This document shows positions 8,036 to 16,995 of a DNA stretch of 64,000 bases, in pieces. Each line of letters begins with the position of its first letter. Positions within the stretch are counted from its first letter, which is position 1. The DNA comes from an uncultured Paracoccaceae bacterium. Its GTDB lineage: Bacteria > Pseudomonadota > Alphaproteobacteria > Rhodobacterales > Rhodobacteraceae. The stretch is taken from the NCBI GenBank assembly GCA_937924905.1, contig CALDUK010000043.1, positions 1 to 64,000 on the forward strand. Direction: 5' to 3'. The translations under genes were made by a program, and so were the position numbers. The notes beneath the pieces were generated by a model. That model searched no databases. It saw only the letters and a list, made by a program, of their open reading frames with translations, and was not told the origin of the DNA.

Positions 8036-8632
8036 ATGAACGCGTTCAGCGAGATAACGAGCAACGACGATCAAGACCCCCTTCTTGAGATGATCGAGAT
8101 GCCTTGGGGGTTTCGACTGCGTCCAGCGGATATGAAGGAAAAGGCCACCGATCTGATTGTCGAGTGGGGTTTGACCCTGTTGGGTGTGTCTTTGCTTTTG
8201 TGCGCCTTTGCGCAGTGGCTGCTGCCGGGGTCGCTTTACGTCGGCAATACGCTGGTTGTGAAATTGGTGCTGACTTGCGTGCTGGGCATGCTGGGCGGTT
8301 TGGCGATATCTGTGTCGGCGCGTGGGTTTCGGCCTGAAGTGCAGGTCGATCGTACGCGCCAGGAAATCCGGTTTGTTTCGCGCAATCCGCGGGGACGCGG
8401 GCAGATCCTTGCGACCGTCGATATAGAATCCATCATCGGCGTCGGGATTACACGGTCGCTGACGACGGGCGATTGTCATTGTCTGATCTATTTGATCGAT
8501 GGGCAAAAACCACTGCGGATCGCGACTGGAACGGAAGCTGAAATTCGCATTATCCGCGAGAAGATGGACGACTATGTCACCCCGGCGCACGAACGTCTGG
8601 CCGCAAAGATGGCGGCCAAGCCTGCCGCTTAA
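8036..8632 (+). CDS. Membrane protein of unknown function
   Basis: A 198-residue protein not recognised as a named family. After a soluble N-terminal part (MNAFSEITSNDDQDPLLEMI) there are two hydrophobic segments, about residues 44-65 (GLTLLGVSLLLCAFAQWLLP) and 72-98 (LVVKLVLTCVLGMLGGLAIS). A cytoplasmic or periplasmic beta-rich domain follows, similar in pattern to PH-like domains (VQVDRTRQEIRFVSRNPRG). The start at 8036 is chosen because the upstream in-frame sequence lacks a ribosome site. It stands alone, 52 bases before the aminotransferase gene. Confidence 0.75.
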   Translation: MNAFSEITSNDDQDPLLEMIEMPWGFRLRPADMKEKATDLIVEWGLTLLGVSLLLCAFAQWLLPGSLYVGNTLVVKLVLTCVLGMLGGLAISVSARGFRPEVQVDRTRQEIRFVSRNPRGRGQILATVDIESIIGVGITRSLTTGDCHCLIYLIDGQKPLRIATGTEAEIRIIREKMDDYVTPAHERLAAKMAAKPAA

Positions 8633-8684
8633 GGTGTCTTTGCACGCTTGACGCCGCGCTGGTTCCGGCGTTCTTTCTGACACT

Positions 8685-9908
8685 ATGAAATCCTTGGACA
8701 TCAATGTCGTGCGCGGGCACTTCCCCGCGTTTTCCGAACCTTCGCTGGACGGGCAGGCGTTTTTTGAGAACGCAGGCGGCGCATATCCCTGCCGATTTGT
8801 CACCGACCGGTTAGAACGGTTCTATCGGGCACGCAAAGTGCAGCCGTATGGCCCGTTCAACGCCAGCCGTCTGGCGGGCGAGGAAATGGACGAGGCGCAA
8901 ACGCGGCTGGCCGCAATGATGGGCGTGGCGTCTGACGAGCTGAGCTTTGGGCCATCGACGACGCAAAATGTCTATGTGCTGGCGCAGGCTTTTCGGCAGT
9001 GGCTGTCGCCTGGCGATGCGATTGTCGTCAGCGAACAGGATCACGAGGCCAATGCAGGCGCATGGCGGCGATTGGCCGATGCGGGAATTGAACTTCGTGA
9101 ATGGCGGATCGACCCCGAGACCGGTCACCTTGATCCCGCAAAGCTTGAGCCTTTGCTGAACGGCGCAAAGCTGGTTGCTTTTCCGCATTGTTCGAATGTG
9201 GTGGGCGAGATCAATGATGTGGCCGCGATCACGGCAATGGCCCATGCCGCAGGTGCCGTGGTTTGCGTTGATGGGGTCAGTTACGCGCCCCACGGTTTGC
9301 CGAATGTTGGCGCGCTTGGCGCTGATATCTATTTGTTCTCGGCCTATAAAACATACGGGCCCCATCAGGGCTTGATGATTGTTCGGCGCGATCTGGGTGA
9401 GCAGCTTCCCAATCAGGGGCATTTTTTCAACGGCAACCATCTGGACAAGCGGTTTACGCCGGCAGGGCCAGACCACGCGCAGGTCGCTGCCTGCGCCGGT
9501 ATGGCGGACTATGTGGATGCATTGGCGGCGTCGTTGGGTGTGGGGTCGGACGCGCCAGAGGTGCGGGCCACCTATGTGCATGATGCGATGCGGGCGCGCG
9601 AAGAAGCGTTGCTAAAGCCGCTTTTGGCTTATGTTGCGGGGCGAAACGATATCCGGGTGATCGGGCCGTCCGATGCACGTCGCCGTGCACCGACGGTGGC
9701 GATTGCGGCCGAGCGTTCGGGCGAGGCTTTGGCGGCCGATTTGGCGAGGCATGGAATAAATGCGGGCGGGGGAGATTTTTATGCTGTCCGACCGTTGAAG
9801 GCGATGGGCGTGGACCCGTCGCACGGTGTTTTGCGGCTGAGTTTCGTGCATTACACGCACGAAGATGAGGTGGCGCGCTTAATCGCCGCTTTGGATCAGG
9901 TGCTTTGA
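8685..9908 (+). CDS. Class V aminotransferase / cysteine-desulfurase-like protein
   Basis: A 407-residue PLP-dependent enzyme of the SufS/IscS-related class V group. The PLP lysine lies in FSAYKTYGPHQG, with the upstream Asp in VCVDGVSYAPHG and the His in VSEQDHEAN. The C-terminal half ends with a domain containing GVLRLSFVHYTHEDEV. It resembles the stand-alone cysteine-desulfurase-like subfamily rather than the suf or isc operon enzymes; no iron-sulfur genes are nearby, and the active-site Cys loop of true SufS is not evident. The substrate is therefore uncertain. Confidence 0.82.
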   Translation: MKSLDINVVRGHFPAFSEPSLDGQAFFENAGGAYPCRFVTDRLERFYRARKVQPYGPFNASRLAGEEMDEAQTRLAAMMGVASDELSFGPSTTQNVYVLAQAFRQWLSPGDAIVVSEQDHEANAGAWRRLADAGIELREWRIDPETGHLDPAKLEPLLNGAKLVAFPHCSNVVGEINDVAAITAMAHAAGAVVCVDGVSYAPHGLPNVGALGADIYLFSAYKTYGPHQGLMIVRRDLGEQLPNQGHFFNGNHLDKRFTPAGPDHAQVAACAGMADYVDALAASLGVGSDAPEVRATYVHDAMRAREEALLKPLLAYVAGRNDIRVIGPSDARRRAPTVAIAAERSGEALAADLARHGINAGGGDFYAVRPLKAMGVDPSHGVLRLSFVHYTHEDEVARLIAALDQVL

Positions 9909-9995
9909 TCGTTGTGTGACCCCGCGCGGGTTTTCGGGTGCCGTTGACGCGGTGCGTTTCGGGCTAGGTACTGCCCAGCAGTAAGCGGAGGGCGC

Positions 9996-11402
9996 ATGGC
10001 ACCTGTCATTTGGTGGGTTCGGAAAGATCTGCGGATAGGCGACAACCCTGTCTTGATGGCAGCTGTTGCGGCAGGTGGTCCGGTGATCCCGGTGTTCGTG
10101 CTTGACGAGGTTTTCGAAACCTATGGAGCTTGTCCGCTGTGGCGGTTCGGGCTGGGGGTCGAGAAACTGGCCGAGGCGTTAAAGGCCAAAGGCACGCGCT
10201 TGGTTCTGCGGCGGGGCAAAGCAGAAGATGTGTTGGCCTCGCTGGTTGCGGAAACCGGTGCGACCACAGTGCGCTGGGGCCGGGCTTATGACCCCGAACA
10301 GGTCGCGCGCGATACAGCTGTGAAAACGCGGCTTGAGAAAACCGGCGTTGACGCCAAAAGCGTGGCCGGTCACTTGTTGTACGAGCCGTGGTCGGTCGAG
10401 ACCGGGGCCGGCGGATATTACCGGGTCTACACGCCGTTTTGGCGGTCAGTGAAAAACATGGATGTTCGGTCACTTGAGGCCGAGCCGGACCTGCCGGTGC
10501 CGGATGTCTGGCCCGAAGGTGACAGTCTGGACGATTGGGCGCTGGGATCTGCAATGCAGCGCGGGGCGCGGGTGGTCGGTGCCCATGTCTGCGTGGGCGA
10601 GGCTGCGGCGCGCGACCGGTTGGAGGCTTTCATTCAGACCCGGGTCGCCGATTATAAAGAGCGGCGGGATTTTCCCGGCGAGTCGGCGACGTCGATGCTT
10701 TCGGAAAACCTGGCCTGGGGCGAGATTTCGCCCGCTGCCCTTTGGCATGCGGGTGTCCGGGCTATGGAAGACGGCGGGCACGGCGCGGAACATTTTCTGA
10801 AAGAAGTGGTTTGGCGCGAGTTCGCTTATCACCTGATTTGGCACACGCCCCATATCACGTCGCAAAGCTGGCGTGCGGGGTGGGAACGATTTCCCTGGGG
10901 GGAAGAGGAGACCGACGAGGTTGTTGCCTGGAAACGGGGTCGGACTGGCGAGCCTTTTGTCGATGCCGCTATGCGCGAGATGTATGTCACGGGACAAATG
11001 CACAACCGCGCACGAATGATTGTGGCAAGCTATCTTACAAAACACTTGTTGGCGCATTGGCGGATTGGCCAGAAGTGGTTTGAAAATTGTCTGATCGATT
11101 GGGACCCGGCATCGAACGCGATGGGATGGCAATGGGCGGCTGGGTCCGGTCCAGATGCCGCGCCCTATTTCCGTGTGTTCAATCCCGCGACGCAGTTGGA
11201 CAAGTTTGACCGGGACGGGGCGTATCGCCGGGCCTGGATTGCCGAAGGCGAAGTGAGGCCCAGTGCGACGGCGCTTGCCTATTTCGAGGCTGTCCCCAAA
11301 AGCTGGGGTTTGTCGGCGGACGATTCGTACCCAGAGCGTATTGTCGATCTGGCCGAGGGACGGCAGCGCGCGCTTGCGGCCTATGCGGCGCGAGACTTTT
11401 AG
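9996..11402 (+). CDS. phrB: Deoxyribodipyrimidine photo-lyase
   Basis: A 468-residue photolyase/cryptochrome family protein that uses FAD and blue light to split UV-induced pyrimidine dimers. The N-terminal alpha/beta antenna domain starts MAPVIWWVRKDLRIGDNP. The FAD-binding helical domain contains LKEVVWREFAYHLIW, GRTGEPFVDAAMREMYVTG with MHNRARMIVASYLTK, and NCLIDWDPASNAMGWQW with the conserved Trp residues. Length and order of motifs fit class I CPD photolyases. A GCGGAGGGCGC ribosome site precedes the ATG. A hairpin terminator follows at 11441. Confidence 0.93.
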   Translation: MAPVIWWVRKDLRIGDNPVLMAAVAAGGPVIPVFVLDEVFETYGACPLWRFGLGVEKLAEALKAKGTRLVLRRGKAEDVLASLVAETGATTVRWGRAYDPEQVARDTAVKTRLEKTGVDAKSVAGHLLYEPWSVETGAGGYYRVYTPFWRSVKNMDVRSLEAEPDLPVPDVWPEGDSLDDWALGSAMQRGARVVGAHVCVGEAAARDRLEAFIQTRVADYKERRDFPGESATSMLSENLAWGEISPAALWHAGVRAMEDGGHGAEHFLKEVVWREFAYHLIWHTPHITSQSWRAGWERFPWGEEETDEVVAWKRGRTGEPFVDAAMREMYVTGQMHNRARMIVASYLTKHLLAHWRIGQKWFENCLIDWDPASNAMGWQWAAGSGPDAAPYFRVFNPATQLDKFDRDGAYRRAWIAEGEVRPSATALAYFEAVPKSWGLSADDSYPERIVDLAEGRQRALAAYAARDF

Positions 11403-11440
11403 CGACACCCGAAATCTGATTCATTTGGCATTCCATGGCA

Positions 11441-11465
11441 CAGGCCGATTGTTCGGTCTGATTTT
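11441..11465 (+). terminator. Intrinsic terminator after phrB
   Basis: CAGGCCGA (11441-11448) pairs with TCGGTCTG (11453-11460), with one G-T pair and a 4-base loop, and is followed by ATTTT. Confidence 0.65.
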
Positions 11466-11648
11466 GGTTGTTTTGATCGTCATGCCGACATTTTGTGTTA
11501 TAACTTGGGAAATCATGGTCGAATGGCAGAAATCTTCTTACCACAATATGTGGTATTTTTACGGGGAAATATCTAAATATTGACGCAACATTTCGTGATC
11601 GCTATGTTGCTCGAGTCCCCGAAGCTTAAGAATTCCAACAGATTAAGC

Positions 11649-11679
11649 TTGATTCCCATGATTTCCCATGGCACATAAT
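11649..11679 (+). promoter_or_regulatory. Candidate dcw/UpsM-like promoter
   Basis: TTGATT (11649-11654) and CATAAT (11674-11679) are 19 bases apart. The preceding CTTG is compatible with a heat-shock (RpoH-type) -35, which is known to drive the mraZ leader in Rhodobacter sphaeroides. Initiation would fall near 11686, about 240 bases before mraZ. The long spacing makes this tentative. Confidence 0.4.
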
Positions 11680-11685
11680 CTTTCA

Positions 11686-11890
11686 CCAAATGAGCGAATA
11701 TTAAAACGGGGCACCAAACGACCCCGGAACCAATAAAAAGCAGGTTTCGTACAGGCTTCGCATCATTTGACGAGATCCGGCGCGCGGGCGAGCAGACATC
11801 CCCCCCGGTGGCGCGCGCAGCTGGACATCCCGGAAACGGGACACGGGCGGCGGATCGGACACTGGCAGCAGTCCGATCCGCCGTTTCCAT
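11686..11890 (+). ncRNA. UpsM-like leader sRNA candidate upstream of mraZ
   Basis: In Rhodobacter sphaeroides the mraZ leader yields UpsM, an abundant sRNA of about 206 nt made by partial termination within the 5' leader of the dcw cluster. Here a candidate promoter lies just before 11686 and a strong hairpin ends near 11883, giving a predicted RNA of about 200 nt at the same location. Internal structure includes the CGGGG/CCCCG stem near 11705-11725 and a CCCG-GAAA-CGGG tetraloop hairpin at 11829-11840. Assignment rests on position, length and terminator, not on sequence identity, which could not be checked. Confidence 0.45.
11849..11890 (+). terminator. Strong hairpin (partial terminator) in mraZ leader
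   Basis: GGCGGATCGGAC (11849-11860) pairs perfectly with GTCCGATCCGCC (11871-11882) around a 10-base loop. GGAAACGG (11832-11839) can also pair with CCGTTTCC (11881-11888), giving an alternative longer stem. The following TTTCCATTTT is a modest T-tract, fitting partial rather than complete termination before mraZ. Confidence 0.55.
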
Positions 11891-11923
11891 TTTGGGGGGA
11901 CGAATTAGAGGGCGCCGCGCACA

Positions 11924-12421
11924 GTGGTTGGGACGTTCAGAGGCAATGGCACCCAGAAGGTGGATGGCAAGGGTCGTGTGTCGATCCTGGCTGACTATCG
12001 TCCTGCCATTCGTGCGGGCGACCCGAACTGGTCTGAAGGCAAGCTTCCGGAATTTGTGATTGTCTATGGCGGCGAGCGCCGGGAATACCTTGAGTGTTTC
12101 ACTATGGATGCAGCGATGGATATGGATGCCCGTATCGCTGCTTTGCCGCGTGGGTCGAAAGATCGGCGGCGTTTGCAGAAGCTGTTTCACGGGCAGTCGA
12201 TGAAGGCCACCGTTGACGACACGGGCCGGATTGTCCTGTCGAAGATGCTGCGTGACAAGTTGAAGATGGAAGGCGAGGCCTATTTCATCTCGGCTGGCGA
12301 CACGTTCCAGATTTGGGAGCCCAAGACCTATGCCCGGATCGAGAGCGAGGCGGATGACTTCGGCGATCTGGACGAGGGCGAGGATGAATGGGTGCTGCTT
12401 GAGCGGGCGGAGGCCGGATAG
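11924..12421 (+). CDS. mraZ: Transcriptional regulator MraZ
   Basis: MraZ (165 residues) is a double AbrB-like DNA-binding protein that represses the dcw cluster. The two SpoVT/AbrB-like modules are visible: TQKVDGKGRVSILADYRP near the start and KATVDDTGRIVLSKMLRD in the middle. The start is GTG at 11924 (GTFRGNGTQKVDGKGRV), which matches the family N-terminus. The acidic tail ADDFGDLDEGEDEW is lineage-type. It is the first gene of the dcw cluster and lies 3 bases before rsmH. Confidence 0.93.
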   Translation: MVGTFRGNGTQKVDGKGRVSILADYRPAIRAGDPNWSEGKLPEFVIVYGGERREYLECFTMDAAMDMDARIAALPRGSKDRRRLQKLFHGQSMKATVDDTGRIVLSKMLRDKLKMEGEAYFISAGDTFQIWEPKTYARIESEADDFGDLDEGEDEWVLLERAEAG

Positions 12422-12424
12422 CCT

Positions 12425-13390
12425 ATGAGTCAGCCGCATATCCCGGTTCTGCTGGATGCCATTCTGGAGGCCTGCGCGCCCATCGACGGCGTTTGGTTGG
12501 ACGGGACTTTTGGCGCGGGTGGCTATGCCAAAGGATTGCTTGAGGCCGGAGCGAAGCGTGTGATCGGGGTGGATCGTGATCCATTGGCGTTTGAGATGGC
12601 GGCCAGTTGGGCCGGCGATTACGCCGATCGGCTGGACTTGGTCGAGGGAACGTTTTCCGATCTGGATGCCTATGCAACGGGCGGTTTGGACGGGGTAGTA
12701 TTGGATCTTGGCGTGTCGTCGATGCAGCTTGATATGGCCGAGCGGGGATTTTCGTTCATGGCTGACGGGCCGCTGGACATGCGGATGAGCCAAAAAGGTG
12801 CGAGTGCAGCGGATTTGGTTGCGTCGGCCAGCGAAAGCGTGCTGGCCGATATACTGTATCACTATGGCGAGGAGCGGGCGGCAAGACCAATCGCGCGTGC
12901 CATTGTGAAAATGCGGCAGGATGCGCCGATCGAGACGACCGGGGCCCTCGTGCGGATTGTCGAAGCGGTCCTGCCGCGCCCTAAACCAGGGCAGTCGCAT
13001 CCCGCGACGCGAACCTTTCAGGCTTTGCGGATCGCGGTGAATGATGAATTTGGTCAGCTTGTTCAAGGGCTTGAAGCGGCCGAGCGTGCGCTGCGCCCGG
13101 ACGGCTGGCTGGCCGTTGTCAGCTTTCATTCGCTGGAAGACCGTGTGGTCAAACGCTTCTTTCAGGCGCGCGGTCCGTCGCGGGCCGGAAATCGGTATCA
13201 GCCAGAAACGCTGGCTGAACCGGCGCGTTTCAACGCACGGAACAAGACCATTGCACCAGGCGAGGCCGAGCTTGCCCAGAACCCGCGTGCGCGGTCGGCA
13301 AAATTGCGTGTCGGACGGCGAACCGAAGCGGCTGCCGCACCCGTCGATCGTCGGGCGCTGGGCATGCCCAAACTGGTGGAGGTGGCGTGA
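12425..13390 (+). CDS. rsmH: 16S rRNA m4C1402 methyltransferase
   Basis: RsmH (MraW) N4-methylates C1402 of 16S rRNA in the decoding centre with S-adenosylmethionine. The 321-residue sequence starts [17 protein letters not shown], contains the SAM motif [17 protein letters not shown], the signature [20 protein letters not shown], and [15 protein letters not shown] plus [16 protein letters not shown] near the C-terminus. It overlaps ftsL by 4 bases, indicating translational coupling. Confidence 0.97.
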   Translation: MSQPHIPVLLDAILEACAPIDGVWLDGTFGAGGYAKGLLEAGAKRVIGVDRDPLAFEMAASWAGDYADRLDLVEGTFSDLDAYATGGLDGVVLDLGVSSMQLDMAERGFSFMADGPLDMRMSQKGASAADLVASASESVLADILYHYGEERAARPIARAIVKMRQDAPIETTGALVRIVEAVLPRPKPGQSHPATRTFQALRIAVNDEFGQLVQGLEAAERALRPDGWLAVVSFHSLEDRVVKRFFQARGPSRAGNRYQPETLAEPARFNARNKTIAPGEAELAQNPRARSAKLRVGRRTEAAAAPVDRRALGMPKLVEVA

Positions 13391-13713
13391 AGTCGGTTCT
13401 CTATTTCCTGACCGCGTGTGTTGTGATGGCGCTGGCTGTTTGGGCCTATCGGCAGAACTATGAAACGCAAGCCGAGCTGCGCGAGGTGAAGGAACTGCGC
13501 GCGCAGATCGCCGAGTTGCGCGAACGCGCGGGCGTTTTGCGGGCGGAATGGGCCTTTCTCAATCGGCCCGAGCGGTTAATTGATCTGGCAGATATGAATT
13601 TTGACCGGCTGGGTTTGTTGCCGCTGCGGCCTGAACATTTCGGGACGATTGATACCGTGTCGTATCCGATCGAAAAGATCACAGATGTCATGGCACAGGA
13701 GATGCGCGAATGA
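13387..13713 (+). CDS. ftsL: Cell division protein FtsL
   Basis: FtsL is a small bitopic divisome protein that works with FtsB and FtsQ to activate FtsWI. The 108-residue protein has one N-terminal transmembrane segment ([17 protein letters not shown]) and a coiled-coil ([20 protein letters not shown]) followed by the short conserved patch [16 protein letters not shown]. The start is GTG at 13387, overlapping the rsmH stop. ftsI overlaps its end by 4 bases. Its identity rests on position and topology because the family is poorly conserved. Confidence 0.88.
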   Translation: MKSVLYFLTACVVMALAVWAYRQNYETQAELREVKELRAQIAELRERAGVLRAEWAFLNRPERLIDLADMNFDRLGLLPLRPEHFGTIDTVSYPIEKITDVMAQEMRE

Positions 13714-15482
13714 CCCGGACGCCGCTCAGACCTTTGGCGCGTATCCTGGCAGCGCGTCGCGAAGGCGAGAACCCGGATGCAATCGAGCGGGCCAATCTGG
13801 CGGCTCGCCATGAAGCGGCGCGCGATGCATCGCGCGAACGCGCCGAGGGGCGTTTGCTGGTGTTGGGAATCGTGTTTCTATGCGCATTCTCGATGGTGGG
13901 TGTGCGTATGGCGGCTTTGGCAGGTTCGGACCCGGTCGAACCGCGTGCAGCGGCAAGCGGTGCGCAAATTGTTGCGGCACGCGCGGATATCACAGACCGG
14001 AACGGACGCATTCTGGCGACCAATCTGACGACGCACTCTTTGTATGCCCAGCCGCCCCATATGATCGAACCTGAAAAGGCGGCGCGCGAACTGGCAAAGG
14101 TATTTCCAGACCTTGACGAAGCGGATTTGCTAAAGCGGTTCACAGGCGAGCGCAAGTTTCTGTGGATCAAGAAGCGGATCAGCCCCGAGCAGCAACAACA
14201 GGTGTTCGACATCGGCGAGCCGGGATTGCTGTTTGGTCCGCGCGAGATGCGCCTTTACCCGAACGGGGCCGTCGCGTCGCATGTTTTGGGCGGGGCCGGA
14301 TACGGACGCGAAGGTGTCAACAGTGCTGAACTGATTGGCGTTGCGGGCGTGGAAAAAGCGCTGGATGAGGAATTGCGTGACCCGGGTCGTGGCGATGTCC
14401 CGTTGCAATTGTCGATTGACCTGACGGTTCAGGCGGCGGTCGAACGCGTGCTGGAAGGTGGCATGCGGTTGATGAACGCCAAAGGGGCGGCGGCTATATT
14501 GATGGACGCGCATACCGGCGAGATCGTTTCACTGGCAAGCCTGCCGGACTTTGACCCGAATGACCGACCCCGCCCGGCGACCGAAGGGGATCAGGCCGAA
14601 AGCCCGTTGTTCAACCGCGCGGTACAGGGGGTGTACGAGCTTGGATCAACATTCAAGATTTTCGCCGCCGCGCAAGGCATAGATCAACGGCTGGTCAGCC
14701 AGTCCACCTGGATCGAAACCGAAGGGCCGCTGAAATGGGGAACGCATCGGATTAACGACTTGCGTGACCATGGGCCAGCCTTGACGGTTCAGGATGTGAT
14801 TGTGAAGTCCTCGAACATTGGGACAGCGCGGATTGCGATGATGATCGGGCCCGAGCGTCAACAGAATTTCCTTCGCGATTTGGGCTTTTTCAAACCCACC
14901 TCGGTTGAATTGATCGAAGCACCGGGCGCGCGGCCTTTGCTGCCCGAGAAATGGTCCGAAATTCATACAATGACCGTGTCTTACGGGCATGGCTTGTCAG
15001 CTTCGCCGATGCATCTGGCATCTGCCTATGCGACGCTTTTGAACGGCGGCTATAAGGTGACGCCCACGCTTTTGAAGCGTGACAGATTTGAACGCGGGCC
15101 ACGGGTTATTAGCGAAAATACATCGAAACAGGCGCGTGACCTGTTGCGGCGCGTCGTGACCGATGGAACGGCGGCGGCTTTTGGCGAAGTTGCGGGCTAT
15201 CGCGTTGCAGGCAAAACCGGGACGGCAGACAAGCCAAAGCCCGAGGGCGGCTATTACGAAGATAAGGTCATCGCGACCTTCGCCAGTGTTTTTCCGGCGG
15301 ATGACCCGAAGTATATTTTGGTGGTCACATTGGATGAACCGGTTGATACAACGGGCAAGAAACCGCGTCGCACCGCAGACAGAACGGCAGTTCCGGTGGC
15401 CGCTGAGGTCATTCGCCGGGCTGCGCCTCTGCTGGGGCTGGCCCCTGATGCCTCGGCCGGTGTAACACTCGCGCGGAATTAG
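13710..15482 (+). CDS. ftsI: Septal peptidoglycan transpeptidase (PBP3)
   Basis: FtsI crosslinks septal peptidoglycan and is paired with the FtsW glycosyltransferase. After a cytoplasmic stretch there is one membrane anchor (VLGIVFLCAFSMVGVRMAAL), a dimerisation/pedestal domain with ITDRNGRILATNL, and the transpeptidase domain. The active-site motifs are STFK (YELGSTFKIF), SSN (KSSNIGTARI) and KTG (AGKTGTADK). At 590 residues the length fits the family. It is coupled to ftsL by a 4-base overlap; murE follows 19 bases later. Confidence 0.96.
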   Translation: MTRTPLRPLARILAARREGENPDAIERANLAARHEAARDASRERAEGRLLVLGIVFLCAFSMVGVRMAALAGSDPVEPRAAASGAQIVAARADITDRNGRILATNLTTHSLYAQPPHMIEPEKAARELAKVFPDLDEADLLKRFTGERKFLWIKKRISPEQQQQVFDIGEPGLLFGPREMRLYPNGAVASHVLGGAGYGREGVNSAELIGVAGVEKALDEELRDPGRGDVPLQLSIDLTVQAAVERVLEGGMRLMNAKGAAAILMDAHTGEIVSLASLPDFDPNDRPRPATEGDQAESPLFNRAVQGVYELGSTFKIFAAAQGIDQRLVSQSTWIETEGPLKWGTHRINDLRDHGPALTVQDVIVKSSNIGTARIAMMIGPERQQNFLRDLGFFKPTSVELIEAPGARPLLPEKWSEIHTMTVSYGHGLSASPMHLASAYATLLNGGYKVTPTLLKRDRFERGPRVISENTSKQARDLLRRVVTDGTAAAFGEVAGYRVAGKTGTADKPKPEGGYYEDKVIATFASVFPADDPKYILVVTLDEPVDTTGKKPRRTADRTAVPVAAEVIRRAAPLLGLAPDASAGVTLARN

Positions 15483-15501
15483 ACCATCAAGAGGTGAGAG
15501 A

Positions 15502-16995
15502 GTGCAGACCCGGGCTAGGACAAAGACGCTTGCCGAATTGGGTCTGACGGTTGCCGGAGGCTCGGACGTGCGGATCACCGGGCTTTCGGTGGACAGCCGC
15601 GACGTTAAGGACGGCCATCTTTTTGCGGCGCTGCCCGGCACCAAACTGCATGGCGGGGCGTTTATAAAATATGCGCTTCGGATGAAGGCTGGCGCTGTCT
15701 TGACAGATCGGGACGGCGCCGCAATTGCGGCAGATGAACTGGATGGCAGCGGTGTGCCTGTTGTGATTGTCGAAGACCCGCGCAGTGCCCTGGCCTATTC
15801 CGCGGCGCTTTGGTTCGAAGTGCAACCCGAGGTTCAGGTGGCGGTCACGGGGACAAACGGCAAAACCTCGGTTGCGTCGTTTACCCGACAGCTTTGGGCA
15901 GAGATGGGTGCGGCGGCGGTTTCAATTGGAACAACCGGGGTCGAGGGGGCTTTTACCGCGCCATTGGCGCATACGACGCCTGAACCGGTCACCTTGCACC
16001 GGGTGCTTGCCGCAGCGGCGGATGCAGGCGTGACCCATGCAGCGATGGAAGCCTCGTCGCATGGCCTGGCGCAAAAACGGGTAGACGGCGTGCGTTTGCG
16101 CGCGGCGGGGTTCACGAACCTGACGCAGGATCATTTAGACTATCACGCCGATTTTGAGGAATATTTTTCGGCCAAATCGGGATTGTTTGACCGCGTTTTG
16201 CCCGAAGATGGCACGGCAGTCATCAATATTGATGATGACTGGGGCCCGAAAATGGCCGAACTTGCCGAGGATCGTGGGCAGGATGTGCTGACCATTGGGC
16301 GGACTTCGCAAGCGATGCTGCAAATTTTGGGCCAACGCTATGATGCGACGGGCCAAGAGGTTCGGTTTGAATGGGCCGGGCGCATTCACCAGATGCGTTT
16401 GGGCTTGATCGGGGGATTTCAGGCCGAGAATGCCTTGATGGCGGCAAGTCTTTGCATTGCGACAGGCGCCGACAGTCAAGAGGTGTTTGACACGCTGCCG
16501 ATGCTGGAAACGGTGCGGGGCCGTATGCAGTTTGCCGCGCGTCGCGACAATGGCGCGGCAGTTTTCGTGGATTACGCCCATACACCCGACGCGTTGGAGA
16601 CTGCTTTGAAGGCCATGCGCCCGCATGTTTTGGGTCGTCTCATCGTGGTCTTTGGTGCAGGCGGCGACCGCGACAAAGGTAAGCGGCCATTGATGGGCCA
16701 GGCGGCGCGGCATGCGGATGTGGTTTTTGTGACGGATGACAATCCAAGAAGCGAGGATCCTGATGTGATCCGGCGTGAAATTCTGGGCGGTATCGAAAGT
16801 GGCGAGGCGACGGAAGTCGGTGACCGGGCCGAAGCGATTTTGCGCGCGGTCGATGCCTTGGGCGCAGGCGACACGTTGTTGATTGCGGGCAAGGGCCACG
16901 AAACCGGACAGATCATTGGCGACACGGTTTTGCCCTTTGACGATGTCGAACAGGCAAGTGTCGCGGTCGCGGCACTAGACGGCAGGGGGCTATGA
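15502..16995 (+). CDS. murE: UDP-MurNAc-tripeptide ligase (meso-diaminopimelate adding)
   Basis: MurE adds meso-diaminopimelate to UDP-MurNAc-L-Ala-D-Glu. The ATP-binding loop is VTGTNGKTSVASF and the central domain includes NLTQDHLDYHADFEEYF. The C-terminal domain carries VDYAHTPDALE and the DNPRSEDP motif typical of Dap-specific MurE. Length is 497 residues. The start is GTG at 15502 behind GAGGTGAGAG. It overlaps murF by 4 bases. Confidence 0.96.
   Translation: MQTRARTKTLAELGLTVAGGSDVRITGLSVDSRDVKDGHLFAALPGTKLHGGAFIKYALRMKAGAVLTDRDGAAIAADELDGSGVPVVIVEDPRSALAYSAALWFEVQPEVQVAVTGTNGKTSVASFTRQLWAEMGAAAVSIGTTGVEGAFTAPLAHTTPEPVTLHRVLAAAADAGVTHAAMEASSHGLAQKRVDGVRLRAAGFTNLTQDHLDYHADFEEYFSAKSGLFDRVLPEDGTAVINIDDDWGPKMAELAEDRGQDVLTIGRTSQAMLQILGQRYDATGQEVRFEWAGRIHQMRLGLIGGFQAENALMAASLCIATGADSQEVFDTLPMLETVRGRMQFAARRDNGAAVFVDYAHTPDALETALKAMRPHVLGRLIVVFGAGGDRDKGKRPLMGQAARHADVVFVTDDNPRSEDPDVIRREILGGIESGEATEVGDRAEAILRAVDALGAGDTLLIAGKGHETGQIIGDTVLPFDDVEQASVAVAALDGRGL

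Larger units (their letters stand above)
11403..11923. other. Long leader region between phrB and mraZ
   Basis: The 520-base gap holds the phrB terminator, an AT-rich stretch with several inverted repeats (TACCACA/TGTGGTA at 11539-11555, GCAACAT/ATGTTGC at 11585-11610, AAGCTTAA/TTAAGCTT at about 11622-11650), a candidate promoter, and a structured leader ending about 35 bases before mraZ. A minus-strand open frame crosses the region but only as an extension of an rsmH shadow. No protein gene is supported. Confidence 0.6.

Noticed and set aside
10470-11408. Minus-strand open frame opposite the photolyase gene
   Set aside because: The photolyase motifs lie on the plus strand; the antisense translation has no family features.
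11573-13129. Long minus-strand open frame of over 500 codons across the mraZ-rsmH region
   Set aside because: It is antisense to mraZ and rsmH, which have clear family motifs, and its translation has the composition of a shadow frame.
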